From Tissierella sp. (lineage in GTDB: Bacteria; Bacillota; Clostridia; Tissierellales; Tissierellaceae), in NCBI RefSeq assembly GCF_031460495.1, contig NZ_JAVKTS010000002.1:124001-188000 (forward strand): a stretch of DNA of 64,000 nucleotides. Direction: 5' to 3'. The stretch's first letter is position 1. Every line of letters starts with the position of its first letter. Position numbers and translations under genes: made by a program. A model generated the notes under the pieces. The model ran no database searches. It worked only from the letters and a program-made list of their open reading frames with translations, and was not told the origin of the DNA. This document shows, piece by piece, positions 19,015-28,631 of the stretch.

Positions 19015-19045
19015 AATAAAACCCAGAATCAATCTGGGTTTTATT
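19015..19045 (-). terminator. Rho-independent terminator of the M42 peptidase gene
   Basis: A 13-bp perfect stem (AATAAAACCCAGA) with a 5-base loop just after the minus-strand stop, followed on that strand by a T-rich run. Confidence 0.88.
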
Positions 19046-19047
19046 CA

Positions 19048-20073
19048 TTACTTAGTTAAATATGCTATTCCTAATTTTATTGTATTATCAATTGCTTCCT
19101 TGTGAGTTCTTTCAAAGCTATGGGAAGCATCAACTCCAGGGCCTATTAATCCAACTTTAAAATCATAGCCTGCTCTTAAAGCAGCTGAACCATCAGAACC
19201 ATAGAATGGGTAAATATCTATCTTATAATTTAAGTTTTCTTCTTTAGCTAAATCAATAAGTCTCTTTCTTAGGTCATAATCGTATGGTCCAGAGCTATCC
19301 TTAGCACAGATTGTAACTGAGAATTCATCTGATGTTTGGCCATCTCCAGGAGCTGCCATATCGATTGCTATAAATTCAAAAGTCTTTTCTGGAATAGAAG
19401 TCGCTGCACCATGGCCAACTTCTTCATATGTAGAAATAAAGAAATTAGTTGTATAATTAGGTTTTATATTATTATCTACTAAATATTTAGCAATACCAAG
19501 TATGGATATAACTCCAGCCTTATCATCTAAATGTCTTGATTTTACATATCCTGATTCAGTAACTACTACTCTTGGATCAAAGGATACAAAATCCCCTACA
19601 TTAATTCCAAGCTTTAAAGTATCTTCTTTTGATGAGACTTTTTCATCAATTCTAATTTCCATATTGTCAGCATTTCTTTCTATGCTCTTAGTTCCTTCTC
19701 CATGTACATGGGAGGATGCTTTAGTAGTCATTAGAGTACCTGTATATGTTTTTCCTTCAAGGGTTTCAATAGTCACATGTTCACCTTCAACTGTGTTCCA
19801 TACATAGCCACCTAGTTGAGTGATTTTGAGTTTTCCATTACCTTTGATTTCTTTTACCATAGCACCTAAAGTGTCTACATGGCCAGATAAAGTTACTTCT
19901 TTATCTGTATTTTTTCCTTCAATAGTAGCTATTAAAGCCCCCTTGCAAGTTCTTCTAGTTGAAATACCTAGAGAATTAAATTTCTCCTCTACAAATTGGA
20001 TAGCTTTCTCAGTATTTCCAGTTGGACTTGAGATTTTAAGTAATTCTACTAAATTATTAATAATATAATCCAC
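19048..20073 (-). CDS. M42-family metallo-aminopeptidase
   Basis: A 341-residue cytoplasmic di-metal aminopeptidase of the glutamyl aminopeptidase/TET group. Visible metal ligands and catalytic residues are LSGHVDTLG, RHLDDKAG, STYEEVGHGA, AIDMAAPGDG and DASHSFERTH. I set the start at GTG 20073 because AAAGGAGG lies 6 bases upstream; upstream ATG codons at 20094 and 20142 have no site. It is transcribed divergently from the Nudix gene and has its own terminator. It likely degrades peptides for fermentation. The separation of yvcK from whiA by this gene is unusual. Confidence 0.92.
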   Translation of the reverse strand: MDYIINNLVELLKISSPTGNTEKAIQFVEEKFNSLGISTRRTCKGALIATIEGKNTDKEVTLSGHVDTLGAMVKEIKGNGKLKITQLGGYVWNTVEGEHVTIETLEGKTYTGTLMTTKASSHVHGEGTKSIERNADNMEIRIDEKVSSKEDTLKLGINVGDFVSFDPRVVVTESGYVKSRHLDDKAGVISILGIAKYLVDNNIKPNYTTNFFISTYEEVGHGAATSIPEKTFEFIAIDMAAPGDGQTSDEFSVTICAKDSSGPYDYDLRKRLIDLAKEENLNYKIDIYPFYGSDGSAALRAGYDFKVGLIGPGVDASHSFERTHKEAIDNTIKLGIAYLTK

Positions 20074-20231
20074 TATAATTCCTCCTTTTGCCATTTTATA
20101 TAAGAATATTATATCTTTATTATAATTATAAGTCAAAATCATTTAGTAAATCTAATGATTATATAGTATAATATAATGAGAAGAATATATATTTAAAATA
20201 AATTTAATTAATATATTGGGAGTGGGTTTCA

Positions 20232-20639
20232 ATGATGGAAGAGATAAGTTCTGGAGGTGTTGTAATTTTTGGGAATACCATATTATTATTAAAAAAATTT
20301 AATGGTGATTGGGTATTACCTAAAGGTAGAATAGAGAAAAATGAAACTGTAAAAGATGCAGCCTTAAGAGAAGTCCTAGAGGAATCGGGCGTAAAAGCTG
20401 AGATATTAAAATATATAGGAAAGGCTAATTACAAGTACAAGAATTTACAAGAAAATGAGATGGTTAATAAAACCGTTCATTGGTATTTGATGAAAGCAAA
20501 TAGCATGGATTGTACCCCACAAAAAAAAGAAGGGTTTATCGATGCATTATTTGTTCATGTAGATAAGGCTACAGACTTAGTAAGATATGAAGATGAGAAA
20601 AATATGATTATTAAAGGATTAAAAATGATTAAATTATAG
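20232..20639 (+). CDS. Nudix hydrolase
   Basis: A 135-residue Nudix protein that would cleave a nucleoside diphosphate linked to another group. The complete Nudix box runs from GRIEKNET to REVLEESG near residues 38-60. Two ATG codons begin the frame (20232, 20235), and GGGAGTGGG lies upstream of both. The substrate cannot be read from sequence; the short MutT/Ap4A-like form is likely. It lies 16 bases ahead of whiA and may be co-transcribed with it. Confidence 0.92.
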   Translation: MMEEISSGGVVIFGNTILLLKKFNGDWVLPKGRIEKNETVKDAALREVLEESGVKAEILKYIGKANYKYKNLQENEMVNKTVHWYLMKANSMDCTPQKKEGFIDALFVHVDKATDLVRYEDEKNMIIKGLKMIKL

Positions 20640-20655
20640 AAAATGAGGTGATGTA

Positions 20656-21615
20656 ATGTCATTTTCATCCACGACAAAAAATGAGCTATCTAGAATTCCT
20701 TTAACTCAGGATTGTTGTGCTATAGGAGAGTTAGCAGCCTTAGTTAGAATGAATGGTACTATACAAATATCTGGAATGAAGAGAATCAATCTTAAATTTA
20801 CCACTGAAAATGCAGCTATTGCTAGAAGAATATTTTCATTATTAAAGATTATCTATAATGCAGAAGTAGAGGTAATGGTAAGAAGGAACAAGCAGTTGAA
20901 AAAGAATAATAATTATTTAGTAATTATAAATAATAAGGATATATCAAAAAAAATCTTGGATGATGTAGGATTTATTCGTGGAGAATCAAGTGTTTTCAAT
21001 CCTAATTATACTATTCCCGAAGAACTAATAGAAAACAGATGTTGTAAAAGAGCTTATATAAGAGGAGCCTTTTTAGGTGGAGGGTCTATTAGTAACCCAG
21101 AGAAAACATATCACTTGGAATTTGTTACCAGTAATGAAGAGCATAGTAAAGACCTATCAAATGTAATCAATTCCTTTGGACTGAATTCAAAGGTCGTAAT
21201 TAGAAAGGAAAATTATGTAATTTATATCAAAGAAGGTGAGCAAATAGTAGATTTATTAAATATTATTGGTGCTCATCAAGCTCTTTTAAAACTTGAGGAT
21301 ATTAGAGTTTTAAAAAATGTAAGAAATAATATTAATAGAATAGTAAATTGTGAAACTGCAAATTTAGGTAAGACCATAGATGCTTCTATGAGGCAGGTAG
21401 AAAATATAAAGTATATTGACCAAAGAATTGGATTGAACAAATTACCTAATAATCTAAGGGAAATTGCTGAGCTTAGGTTAGAATATGATGATGCCAGCTT
21501 AAAGGAGCTAGGTATGATGCTAAGTCCACCTGTAGGAAAATCAGGAATAAATCATAGATTTAGAAAAATTGAACAATTAGCAGATGAATTGAGAGGAGAT
21601 AGAAAGAATGTCTAG
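20656..21615 (+). CDS. whiA: WhiA-family DNA-binding protein
   Basis: A 319-residue protein with two degenerate LAGLIDADG-like lobes (RCCKRAYIRGAFLGGGSISNP near residue 130) and a C-terminal helix-turn-helix (SLKELGMMLSPPVGKSGINHRFRK). In Streptomyces it controls sporulation; in Firmicutes it affects cell division and chromosome segregation. ATGAGGTGATG precedes the start. It overlaps the following GrdX-like gene by 8 bases. Its usual upstream partner yvcK is 2.4 kb away. Confidence 0.95.
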   Translation: MSFSSTTKNELSRIPLTQDCCAIGELAALVRMNGTIQISGMKRINLKFTTENAAIARRIFSLLKIIYNAEVEVMVRRNKQLKKNNNYLVIINNKDISKKILDDVGFIRGESSVFNPNYTIPEELIENRCCKRAYIRGAFLGGGSISNPEKTYHLEFVTSNEEHSKDLSNVINSFGLNSKVVIRKENYVIYIKEGEQIVDLLNIIGAHQALLKLEDIRVLKNVRNNINRIVNCETANLGKTIDASMRQVENIKYIDQRIGLNKLPNNLREIAELRLEYDDASLKELGMMLSPPVGKSGINHRFRKIEQLADELRGDRKNV

Positions 21616-21994
21616 TGTAATAATCACAAATAATCCTTATGTAAATGAAAAATACAAGGATACTATGGAAATAATATATAAAGAGGAATTAAATTATTTA
21701 GAAATCTTAGAGTTTTTGAGAGATAAAATTCATGCAGGTCATGAATTACTTACCCATCCTTTGTCAGGAAGTATAAAACCAAATGAAACTCCTTACAAAA
21801 CAATTATGATATCAAAGGAAAAAGGGGAATTAGATCAATCTGGTATTTTAATAGTTGAGGAAAGCATAGCTACTGCAAAGAAATTCCAAACTAACAAGCC
21901 TACTCCAGATTGGCTAGAGCATGTATTAGATGATTTTAGAGTAATTGATTTATCATTAATAGAAAATGTCATTGATAAACTAGGGCATAAATAA
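21608..21994 (+). CDS. GrdX-family protein, paralogue outside the grd locus
   Basis: A 128-residue protein related to the GrdX protein encoded at 31146. Shared landmarks in the same order are I/V-TNNPxV near the N-terminus, RDxIHxGxEL, HPLxxS and PYxxI. GrdX is found in glycine/sarcosine/betaine reductase operons and has no known function. This copy overlaps whiA by 8 bases, so translation is coupled, and a terminator follows it. Its placement with whiA rather than grd genes suggests a broader role. The family call is mine from comparison of the two proteins. Confidence 0.75.
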   Translation: MSSVIITNNPYVNEKYKDTMEIIYKEELNYLEILEFLRDKIHAGHELLTHPLSGSIKPNETPYKTIMISKEKGELDQSGILIVEESIATAKKFQTNKPTPDWLEHVLDDFRVIDLSLIENVIDKLGHK

Positions 21995-22050
21995 CAATTA
22001 GCAATTAACAAAGAACTATTAGTAATGGAAAATTTATAGTACTATAATTA

Positions 22051-22086
22051 AAAAATTTCTCTTATATAGGGAAATTTTTCTTTTTT
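22051..22086 (+). terminator. Terminator after the whiA/GrdX-like unit
   Basis: AAAAATTTC pairs with GAAATTTTT around an 11-base loop, followed by CTTTTTT. A weak TTATGA-N18-TACAAT (22085-22114) promoter for dnaE follows directly. Confidence 0.75.
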
Positions 22087-22128
22087 ATGATAGAATATAT
22101 CTATGAGATACAATAGAGAGGGATTTTT

Positions 22129-25100
22129 ATGAACTATAAGGATAAATTCGTCCATCTACATGTGCATACTGAATATAGCTTGTTAGATGGCTCGATTAAA
22201 ATAAAAAATATAATGAAAAGAACCAAGGAGCTAGGTATGGATTCAATCGCCATAACGGATCATGGTTCTATGTTTGGCGTTGTTCAATTTTATAAAGAGG
22301 CTAAAAAACATGGAGTAAAGCCTATACTGGGATCTGAAGTATATGTTGCCATAGATAAATATACCGATAGAGATCCTAAGGATAAAAACCAATATCATTT
22401 AGTACTTTTAGCTGAAAGCAATGAAGGATACCAAAATTTGATGAAGATTGTATCTGAAGGCTATGTAAATGGTTTTTATTATAAGCCTAGAGTTGATCAT
22501 GAGGTCCTAAGAAAATATAGCAAAGGAATCATTGCCTTGTCCGCTTGTTTAGGTGGAGAGATTTCTCAGCATATATTGAACAACAATATAGATAAAGCAA
22601 AAAGAATTGCCTTGGAATACCAAAATATATTTGGCAAAGACAACTATTTTCTTGAGTTACAGGATTTTGGTGTAGAAGATCAGAGAATGGTAAATCGACA
22701 ACTTATTAAAATATCTAAGGAAACGGGTATACCTTTAGTAGCTACAAATGATGTCCATTATCTTAAAAAAGAAGATGCAAGGGTTCATGATGTGCTTTTA
22801 TGTATTCAAACGGCTAAAACAGTAGATGATACTGATAGGATGAAATTTCCTACAAATGAATTTTATTTAAAATCACCAGAAGAGATGCAAAATATATTTA
22901 GTGATAATCTAATGGCTTTAGAGAATACTGCATGGGTAGCTGATAGATGTAATGTAGAGCTAGATTTTAACACCCTGCATTTGCCGGGTTTTGATGTACC
23001 CCAAGGTTTTACTAATGAAGAATACTTAAAACATCTTACCTTGGAAGGATTAAATAGTAGGTATAAGGATATTACCCAGGAAATTGAGGATAGATTTAAT
23101 TATGAGTTTAATACAATTATTCAGATGGGTTATACAGACTATTTCCTCATAGTATGGGATTTTATAAAATTTGCTAAGGATAATGGTATAATGGTAGGTC
23201 CAGGTAGGGGATCTGCTGCTGGTAGTATAGTATCCTATGCCCTAGGGATTATTGATATTGATCCTTTGGAGTATGGATTATTATTTGAAAGGTTTTTAAA
23301 TCCTGAGAGAGTATCTATGCCTGATATAGATATTGATTTTTGCTATGAGAGGCGAGAAGAAGTCATTCAATATGTGGTGAGAAAATATGGAGCTGATAGA
23401 GTTGCCCAAATCGCCACTTTTGGTACAATGGCAGCTCGTGGAGCAATTAGAGATGTAGGTAGGGCAATAAATATGCCTTATGGGCAAGTAGATTCAATAG
23501 CAAAACAAATCCCAATGGATTTGGGAATGAACATAGAGAAGGCTCTTGAAGTTAATAAGAGTTTACGAGATATTTACGATGATGACCATGATGTTGAAAA
23601 TTTAATAGATTTAGCAAAGGCTGTGGAAGGACTACCTAGACATACTTCTACCCATGCTGCAGGGGTTTTGATTTCCAAAGAGCCTGTTACCAATTATGTA
23701 CCTTTATTGAGGAATGGTGACTCATTAACTACACAGTTTAATATGATTGAGCTAGAGGAATTAGGCCTGCTTAAAATGGACTTTCTAGGCTTAAGGACTT
23801 TGACAGTAATAAGAGATGCTGTTAATCTCATTGCAGAAAATAAAGAGATAGAAGTTGATTTTGATAATATAGACTATGAGGATCCATTAATTCTTGAAAT
23901 GTTTGCAAAGGCTGAAACCTTGGGTATATTTCAATTTGAATCGCCAGGTATGAGAGCATTTTTAAAGGAATTAAAGCCAAATGTATTTGAAAACCTTATA
24001 GCAGCCAATTCACTATTTAGACCAGGCCCTATGAATCAGATACCTACTTTCGTAGCCTGTAAACATGATCCATCAAAGATTGAATATTTACATCCAAAGC
24101 TAGAACATATCCTTGATGTTACCTACGGTTGTATTGTGTATCAGGAGCAAGTAATGCAAATTGTTAGAGATATTGGTGGATACTCAATGGGAAGAGCAGA
24201 TTTAGTAAGGCGTGCTATGGGTAAGAAAAAAATGGATGTAATGGAAGAGGAGAGAAAGAATTTTATTTATGGGCAGGTTGATGAAAATGGAGAGGTTATT
24301 TTAGCTGGAGCCATAAGAAATGGAGTAGATGAAAAATCTGCGTCCAAGATATATGATTTAATGATTGATTTTGCTAATTATGCTTTTAATAAATCACATT
24401 CAGCTGCTTATGCAGTAGTAGCTTATAGAACTGCTTGGCTTAAATACTATTATCCAGTAGAATTTATGGCAGCTTTAATATCATCTGTCATGGGAAGTAC
24501 AAATTCAGTATCCCTATATATACAGGAATGTAAAAGGTTAGGAATAGAAATATTGCCTCCAGATATTAATGAATCTTATAATAAATTTACTGTATTAGCT
24601 GGGAAAATTCGATATGGTCTTTCTGCAGTTAAGAATGTGGGCGTAAATTTTATTAACGCTGTTGTAAAAGCTAGGGAGCAAGGTAGATTTAAATCTTTTA
24701 CAGATTTTATAGAAAGAGTAGATAAGATAGATTCTTCTTCCATGAATAAAAGAGCTGTAGAATCCTTGATTAAATGTGGTGCCATGGATAGTTTAGGTGG
24801 TAATAGAGCTCAGTTTTTAGCCATATTTGAAAAGACAATAGACAGTGTTCATTCTGATAGAAAGAGAAATATAGAGGGACAGTTCTCCATATTTGATACT
24901 GTGGATGATAGTGTATCAAAGGATAACTTACCAGATTTAAAAGAATTTCCAAAAAATATTTTGCTTACAATGGAAAAAGAAATGGTTGGTATATATATTT
25001 CTGGACATCCATTAGAGCCATATAAATCAGAATTAGAAAAAGTTTCTACTATAACAACTGTTGACCTTTTAAATAGTGGAGAAGATATAGGAGAAAAGCT

Positions 25101-25599
25101 AGATGGCCCAAATGATGGAGATAGGGTTATAATTGGAGGAATAATTGTTGAGAAGAAGAACAAGATAACTAGAAACAACAATATGATGGCTTTTGTTACC
25201 TTAGAGGATTTGTATGGGGCTATAGAATGTATTGTATTTCCTACGACCTTCGATAGGTATAATAAGTATCTCAAAGAAGATGGACTGGTAGTCGTAGAAG
25301 GTAGAATCAGTATGTCTGAGGTTGAAGAGCCTAAGATTTTAGTGGAAAAGATTAGGGAATTAAATACATTTAAGAGAGGAAAACTTTATCTAAAAATCTC
25401 CTCAAGTAGTGTTGCTAATGTATTTAGCAAGATTAAGGAGATTCTAAGGAAGTACAAAGGTGATACTCCAGTATATATATATCTAGAAAAGGAAAAGAAA
25501 ACTATTGTATCTGATAGAGAATTGTGGATTGATGTCAGTGAAAAGGCTATAATGGAATTAAAGGACTTACTAGGGGAAGAATCAGTAAAATTATCTTAG
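22129..25599 (+). CDS. dnaE: DNA polymerase III alpha subunit, DnaE type
   Basis: Replicative polymerase subunit; Firmicutes use DnaE1 alongside PolC, with DnaE extending primers. The 1156-residue protein has the N-terminal PHP domain (HLHVHTEYSLLDG near residue 9), palm aspartates in PDIDIDF near 398-404, the fingers and beta-binding regions, and an OB-fold domain near 1000-1070. GAGAGGGAT precedes the ATG. It starts its own unit after a terminator and is followed by a DUF2007 gene and glycolytic genes. Confidence 0.97.
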   Translation: MNYKDKFVHLHVHTEYSLLDGSIKIKNIMKRTKELGMDSIAITDHGSMFGVVQFYKEAKKHGVKPILGSEVYVAIDKYTDRDPKDKNQYHLVLLAESNEGYQNLMKIVSEGYVNGFYYKPRVDHEVLRKYSKGIIALSACLGGEISQHILNNNIDKAKRIALEYQNIFGKDNYFLELQDFGVEDQRMVNRQLIKISKETGIPLVATNDVHYLKKEDARVHDVLLCIQTAKTVDDTDRMKFPTNEFYLKSPEEMQNIFSDNLMALENTAWVADRCNVELDFNTLHLPGFDVPQGFTNEEYLKHLTLEGLNSRYKDITQEIEDRFNYEFNTIIQMGYTDYFLIVWDFIKFAKDNGIMVGPGRGSAAGSIVSYALGIIDIDPLEYGLLFERFLNPERVSMPDIDIDFCYERREEVIQYVVRKYGADRVAQIATFGTMAARGAIRDVGRAINMPYGQVDSIAKQIPMDLGMNIEKALEVNKSLRDIYDDDHDVENLIDLAKAVEGLPRHTSTHAAGVLISKEPVTNYVPLLRNGDSLTTQFNMIELEELGLLKMDFLGLRTLTVIRDAVNLIAENKEIEVDFDNIDYEDPLILEMFAKAETLGIFQFESPGMRAFLKELKPNVFENLIAANSLFRPGPMNQIPTFVACKHDPSKIEYLHPKLEHILDVTYGCIVYQEQVMQIVRDIGGYSMGRADLVRRAMGKKKMDVMEEERKNFIYGQVDENGEVILAGAIRNGVDEKSASKIYDLMIDFANYAFNKSHSAAYAVVAYRTAWLKYYYPVEFMAALISSVMGSTNSVSLYIQECKRLGIEILPPDINESYNKFTVLAGKIRYGLSAVKNVGVNFINAVVKAREQGRFKSFTDFIERVDKIDSSSMNKRAVESLIKCGAMDSLGGNRAQFLAIFEKTIDSVHSDRKRNIEGQFSIFDTVDDSVSKDNLPDLKEFPKNILLTMEKEMVGIYISGHPLEPYKSELEKVSTITTVDLLNSGEDIGEKLDGPNDGDRVIIGGIIVEKKNKITRNNNMMAFVTLEDLYGAIECIVFPTTFDRYNKYLKEDGLVVVEGRISMSEVEEPKILVEKIRELNTFKRGKLYLKISSSSVANVFSKIKEILRKYKGDTPVYIYLEKEKKTIVSDRELWIDVSEKAIMELKDLLGEESVKLS

Positions 25600-25661
25600 A
25601 TTATCTAAATTAGTGATTATATTTTAACTATTACTTGATATTAAAAGAGGAGTGCTATAAC

Positions 25662-25856
25662 ATGTGGACAACAATTTACATGGCCATAGGATTAGAAAAT
25701 GCAGAAATAATTGAGAGAAAGCTCAAGGAAGAAGGATTTTTAGTTAAGATAAGATATTTTTCTTTAGAAGGGGAAGAGGAGCTTTATGAGATATTAGCTC
25801 CTGAATTTGAAGCAGAAGAAGTTCAAGAAGCAATGATTGAACTAGGTATCATGTAG
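25662..25856 (+). CDS. DUF2007-like small protein
   Basis: A 64-residue soluble protein (MWTTIYMAIGLENAE then ERKLKEEGFLVKIRY and YEILAPEFEAEEVQE). It resembles the DUF2007 group of small ferredoxin-fold proteins often encoded before pfkA in Clostridia and sometimes mislabelled glutamate decarboxylase. The start at 25662 is chosen for the AGAGGAG site 9 bases upstream; an ATG at 25635 has none. It lies 21 bases ahead of pfkA. Function unknown. Confidence 0.75.
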   Translation: MWTTIYMAIGLENAEIIERKLKEEGFLVKIRYFSLEGEEELYEILAPEFEAEEVQEAMIELGIM

Positions 25857-25877
25857 TAGAATATGAGGGGGAATTAG

Positions 25878-26837
25878 ATGAAGACCATAGGAGTGTTGAC
25901 TAGTGGGGGAGATGCCCCAGGCATGAATGCAGCCATTAGAGCGGTTGTAAGATCTGGAATATATAATGATTTTAGAGTTATGGGAATAAGACAAGGCTAT
26001 AGTGGTTTAATTGAGGGAGATATAGATGATATGAATCTTTCCTCTGTTGCTGATATAATTCATAGAGGAGGAACTACACTTAGATCAGCTAGGTCTGATG
26101 AGTTTAAGACAGAAAAAGGATTTAAAAAGGCTTTAAATGTACTAAATGTATTTGGAATAGATGGACTTGTAGTACTAGGTGGAGATGGTACTTTAAAGGG
26201 AGCTAGAGAATTGTCAAATGCAGGAATACCTACTATTGGAATACCCTGCACAATTGACAATGATTGTGGGTATTCTGATTATACTATAGGATTTTATACT
26301 GCTGTTGAAACTGTAGTAGATGCTATATCCAAGATAAGAGATACATCTACATCCCATGGTAGAGCAAATGTAATTGAAGTCATGGGAAGAAATTGTGGAG
26401 ATATAGCTCTTTATGCTGGATTAGCAGGCGGCGCTGAAAGTATAATTATTCCTGAAGTAGAATTTGATATAGATGAAGTATGTAAAAGAGCAATACAAGG
26501 TAAAAATAGAGGAAAATTGCATCATATTATAGTTTTAGCAGAAGGTGTCGGAAATGCCTATGATGTATCAAAATCCATAAGTGATAAAACAGGTATTGAT
26601 ACTAGGGTAACTATATTAGGATATATCCAAAGAGGAGGTACACCTACTTCCTTTGATAGGATATTAGCTAGTAGAATGGGCAATAAGGCTATAGATTTAC
26701 TTAAAGCAGGGAAATCTGGAAGGGCTTTAGGTGTTAAATGCAATCAGATAATTGATTTAGATATTAATGAGGCATTAGAAGTAAAGAAATCATTTGATAT
26801 TGAGATGTATAATACTGCAAAGATATTATCAATTTAA
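25878..26837 (+). CDS. pfkA: ATP-dependent 6-phosphofructokinase
   Basis: Phosphorylates fructose-6-phosphate in glycolysis. The 319-residue protein has the standard bacterial PfkA features: [12 protein letters not shown] (11-22), GGDGTLKGA near 102, the active-site TIDND near 125, and the allosteric RxxxLGYxQRGG region ([20 protein letters not shown]) near 243. GAGGGGGA precedes the ATG. It is followed after 14 bases by pyk in the usual Firmicutes glycolytic pair. Confidence 0.97.
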   Translation: MKTIGVLTSGGDAPGMNAAIRAVVRSGIYNDFRVMGIRQGYSGLIEGDIDDMNLSSVADIIHRGGTTLRSARSDEFKTEKGFKKALNVLNVFGIDGLVVLGGDGTLKGARELSNAGIPTIGIPCTIDNDCGYSDYTIGFYTAVETVVDAISKIRDTSTSHGRANVIEVMGRNCGDIALYAGLAGGAESIIIPEVEFDIDEVCKRAIQGKNRGKLHHIIVLAEGVGNAYDVSKSISDKTGIDTRVTILGYIQRGGTPTSFDRILASRMGNKAIDLLKAGKSGRALGVKCNQIIDLDINEALEVKKSFDIEMYNTAKILSI

Positions 26838-26851
26838 TGGAGGGGTAACAG

Positions 26852-28609
26852 ATGAAAAAGACTAAGATAGTATGTACAATAGGTCCTGCTTCAGAATCAG
26901 AGAAAGTTTTAAAAGAACTTTTCTTAAATGGGTTAAATGTTTGTAGACTCAATTTTTCCCATGGTTCCCATGAGGAACATAAGCAAAGAATTGATAATAT
27001 TAAAAGAGTTAGGGAAGAACTTAAGATGCCTATAGGAATTATGCTAGATACAAAAGGTCCTGAAATTAGGCTAGGTGATTTTAAGGATGGCACTATAGAA
27101 ATTGAAGAAGGAGATATATTTACATTAACGACTAGAGATATACTAGGGGATAAGAGTATTGTATCGGTTTCTTACAAAGGCTTGCCTAATGATATTGAAA
27201 AGGATAGTAGAATCTTAATTGACGATGGCTTAGTGGAATTTAAGGTTATGGAGATTATAAATGATACAGATATTAAATGTATAGCATTGAATAATGGTAC
27301 ATTAAAAAATCATAAAGGTGTAAATGTGCCTGGGGTAAAAATCAATCTACCAGCCGTAACTCAAAAAGATGTAGATGATATTTTATTTGGTATTGAGAAT
27401 GGTATAGATTTCATAGCTGCTTCCTTTGTGAGAAAGGCAGCTGATGTCCTAGAGATTAGAAAGCTATTAGAAGAAAATAATGTAAATACAATAGAGATAA
27501 TATCCAAGATAGAAAATCAAGAGGGTGTTGATAATATTGATGAGATATTAGCAGCTTCAGATGGGATAATGGTGGCGAGGGGAGATTTAGGAGTAGAGAT
27601 CCAGACTGAAGAAATCCCTATAGTACAAAAAGAGTTAATTAGAAAATCTAATATAGCAGGTAAACCTGTAATAACAGCAACTCAGATGCTTGATTCCATG
27701 ATGAGAAATCCAAGACCAACAAGGGCTGAAGTAACGGATGTTGCTAATGCTATTCTCGATGGAAGTAGTGCTATTATGTTATCCGGAGAAACAGCCGCAG
27801 GAAAATATCCTATTGAGTCAGTAAAGACTATGTACAATATAGCCAAAAGGACAGAAGATTCACTGGATTATGGTGAGATACTTAATTCCAAAGTTGCTGT
27901 TAGTGAGATATCAACAACTAATGCCATAAGTAAAGCTACTTGTACAACGGCAATGGACCTAGGAGCATCTGCAATAATAACTGCTACCTCATCTGGATAT
28001 ACATCAAAAGCAATATCTAAATTTAGACCAAAAGCACCTATAATAGCAGCAACTACTACTGAATCAGTAATGAGAAGATTGTCCTTAGTGTGGGGAGTCT
28101 ATCCCGTACTGTCACCTTATAGCAATTCAACGGATGATGTAATTGAATTATCTATTCAATCAACTGTTGATGAAGGATATGTAAAGGAAGGAGATTTGGT
28201 TGTAATTACAGCGGGTATTCCTGTTGGAACAGCCGGTTCAACTAATCTTATAAAGGTTCATACTATAGGAAAAGTACTATTGAAGGGAACAGGTATAGGC
28301 AAGCACTCAACCCTTGGAAGAATCTGCATTGCATATAATGCAGAGGAACTAAAAGAGAAATTTAAAGATGGAGATATAATAGTTAGTAAGGATACAGATA
28401 GGGATATGGTAAGTTATATGGAGAGAGCCTCAGCAATAATAACAGAACATGGTGGACTTACTTCCCATGCAGCCATAGTAGGATTAAATCTTCACAAGCC
28501 AACAATAGTAGGAGCAGATGGTGCCACATCTATATTGAGAGATGGAGATATAGTTACAGTAGATAGTACTACTGGACTTATATACAAAGGAGAAGCCAGA
28601 GTATTATAG
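26852..28609 (+). CDS. pyk: Pyruvate kinase with C-terminal PEP-utiliser domain
   Basis: Converts PEP and ADP to pyruvate and ATP. The 585-residue form has the barrel with MLDTKGPEIRLG (near 66), the metal and lysine site ISKIENQEG (near 218) and the signature ATQMLDSM, plus the extra C-terminal domain found in Bacillus and Clostridium enzymes, with the conserved TEHGGLTSHAAIVG near 533 (related to the PPDK/enzyme I phosphohistidine domain). GGAGGGG precedes the ATG. It is in one operon with pfkA. Confidence 0.97.
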   Translation: MKKTKIVCTIGPASESEKVLKELFLNGLNVCRLNFSHGSHEEHKQRIDNIKRVREELKMPIGIMLDTKGPEIRLGDFKDGTIEIEEGDIFTLTTRDILGDKSIVSVSYKGLPNDIEKDSRILIDDGLVEFKVMEIINDTDIKCIALNNGTLKNHKGVNVPGVKINLPAVTQKDVDDILFGIENGIDFIAASFVRKAADVLEIRKLLEENNVNTIEIISKIENQEGVDNIDEILAASDGIMVARGDLGVEIQTEEIPIVQKELIRKSNIAGKPVITATQMLDSMMRNPRPTRAEVTDVANAILDGSSAIMLSGETAAGKYPIESVKTMYNIAKRTEDSLDYGEILNSKVAVSEISTTNAISKATCTTAMDLGASAIITATSSGYTSKAISKFRPKAPIIAATTTESVMRRLSLVWGVYPVLSPYSNSTDDVIELSIQSTVDEGYVKEGDLVVITAGIPVGTAGSTNLIKVHTIGKVLLKGTGIGKHSTLGRICIAYNAEELKEKFKDGDIIVSKDTDRDMVSYMERASAIITEHGGLTSHAAIVGLNLHKPTIVGADGATSILRDGDIVTVDSTTGLIYKGEARVL

Positions 28610-28631
28610 AAAGAGTTAGGAGGAAATGTTC

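Noticed and set aside
24849-25274. Minus-strand frame (141 residues) opposite dnaE
   Set aside because: A shadow of dnaE codon usage with no start signal.
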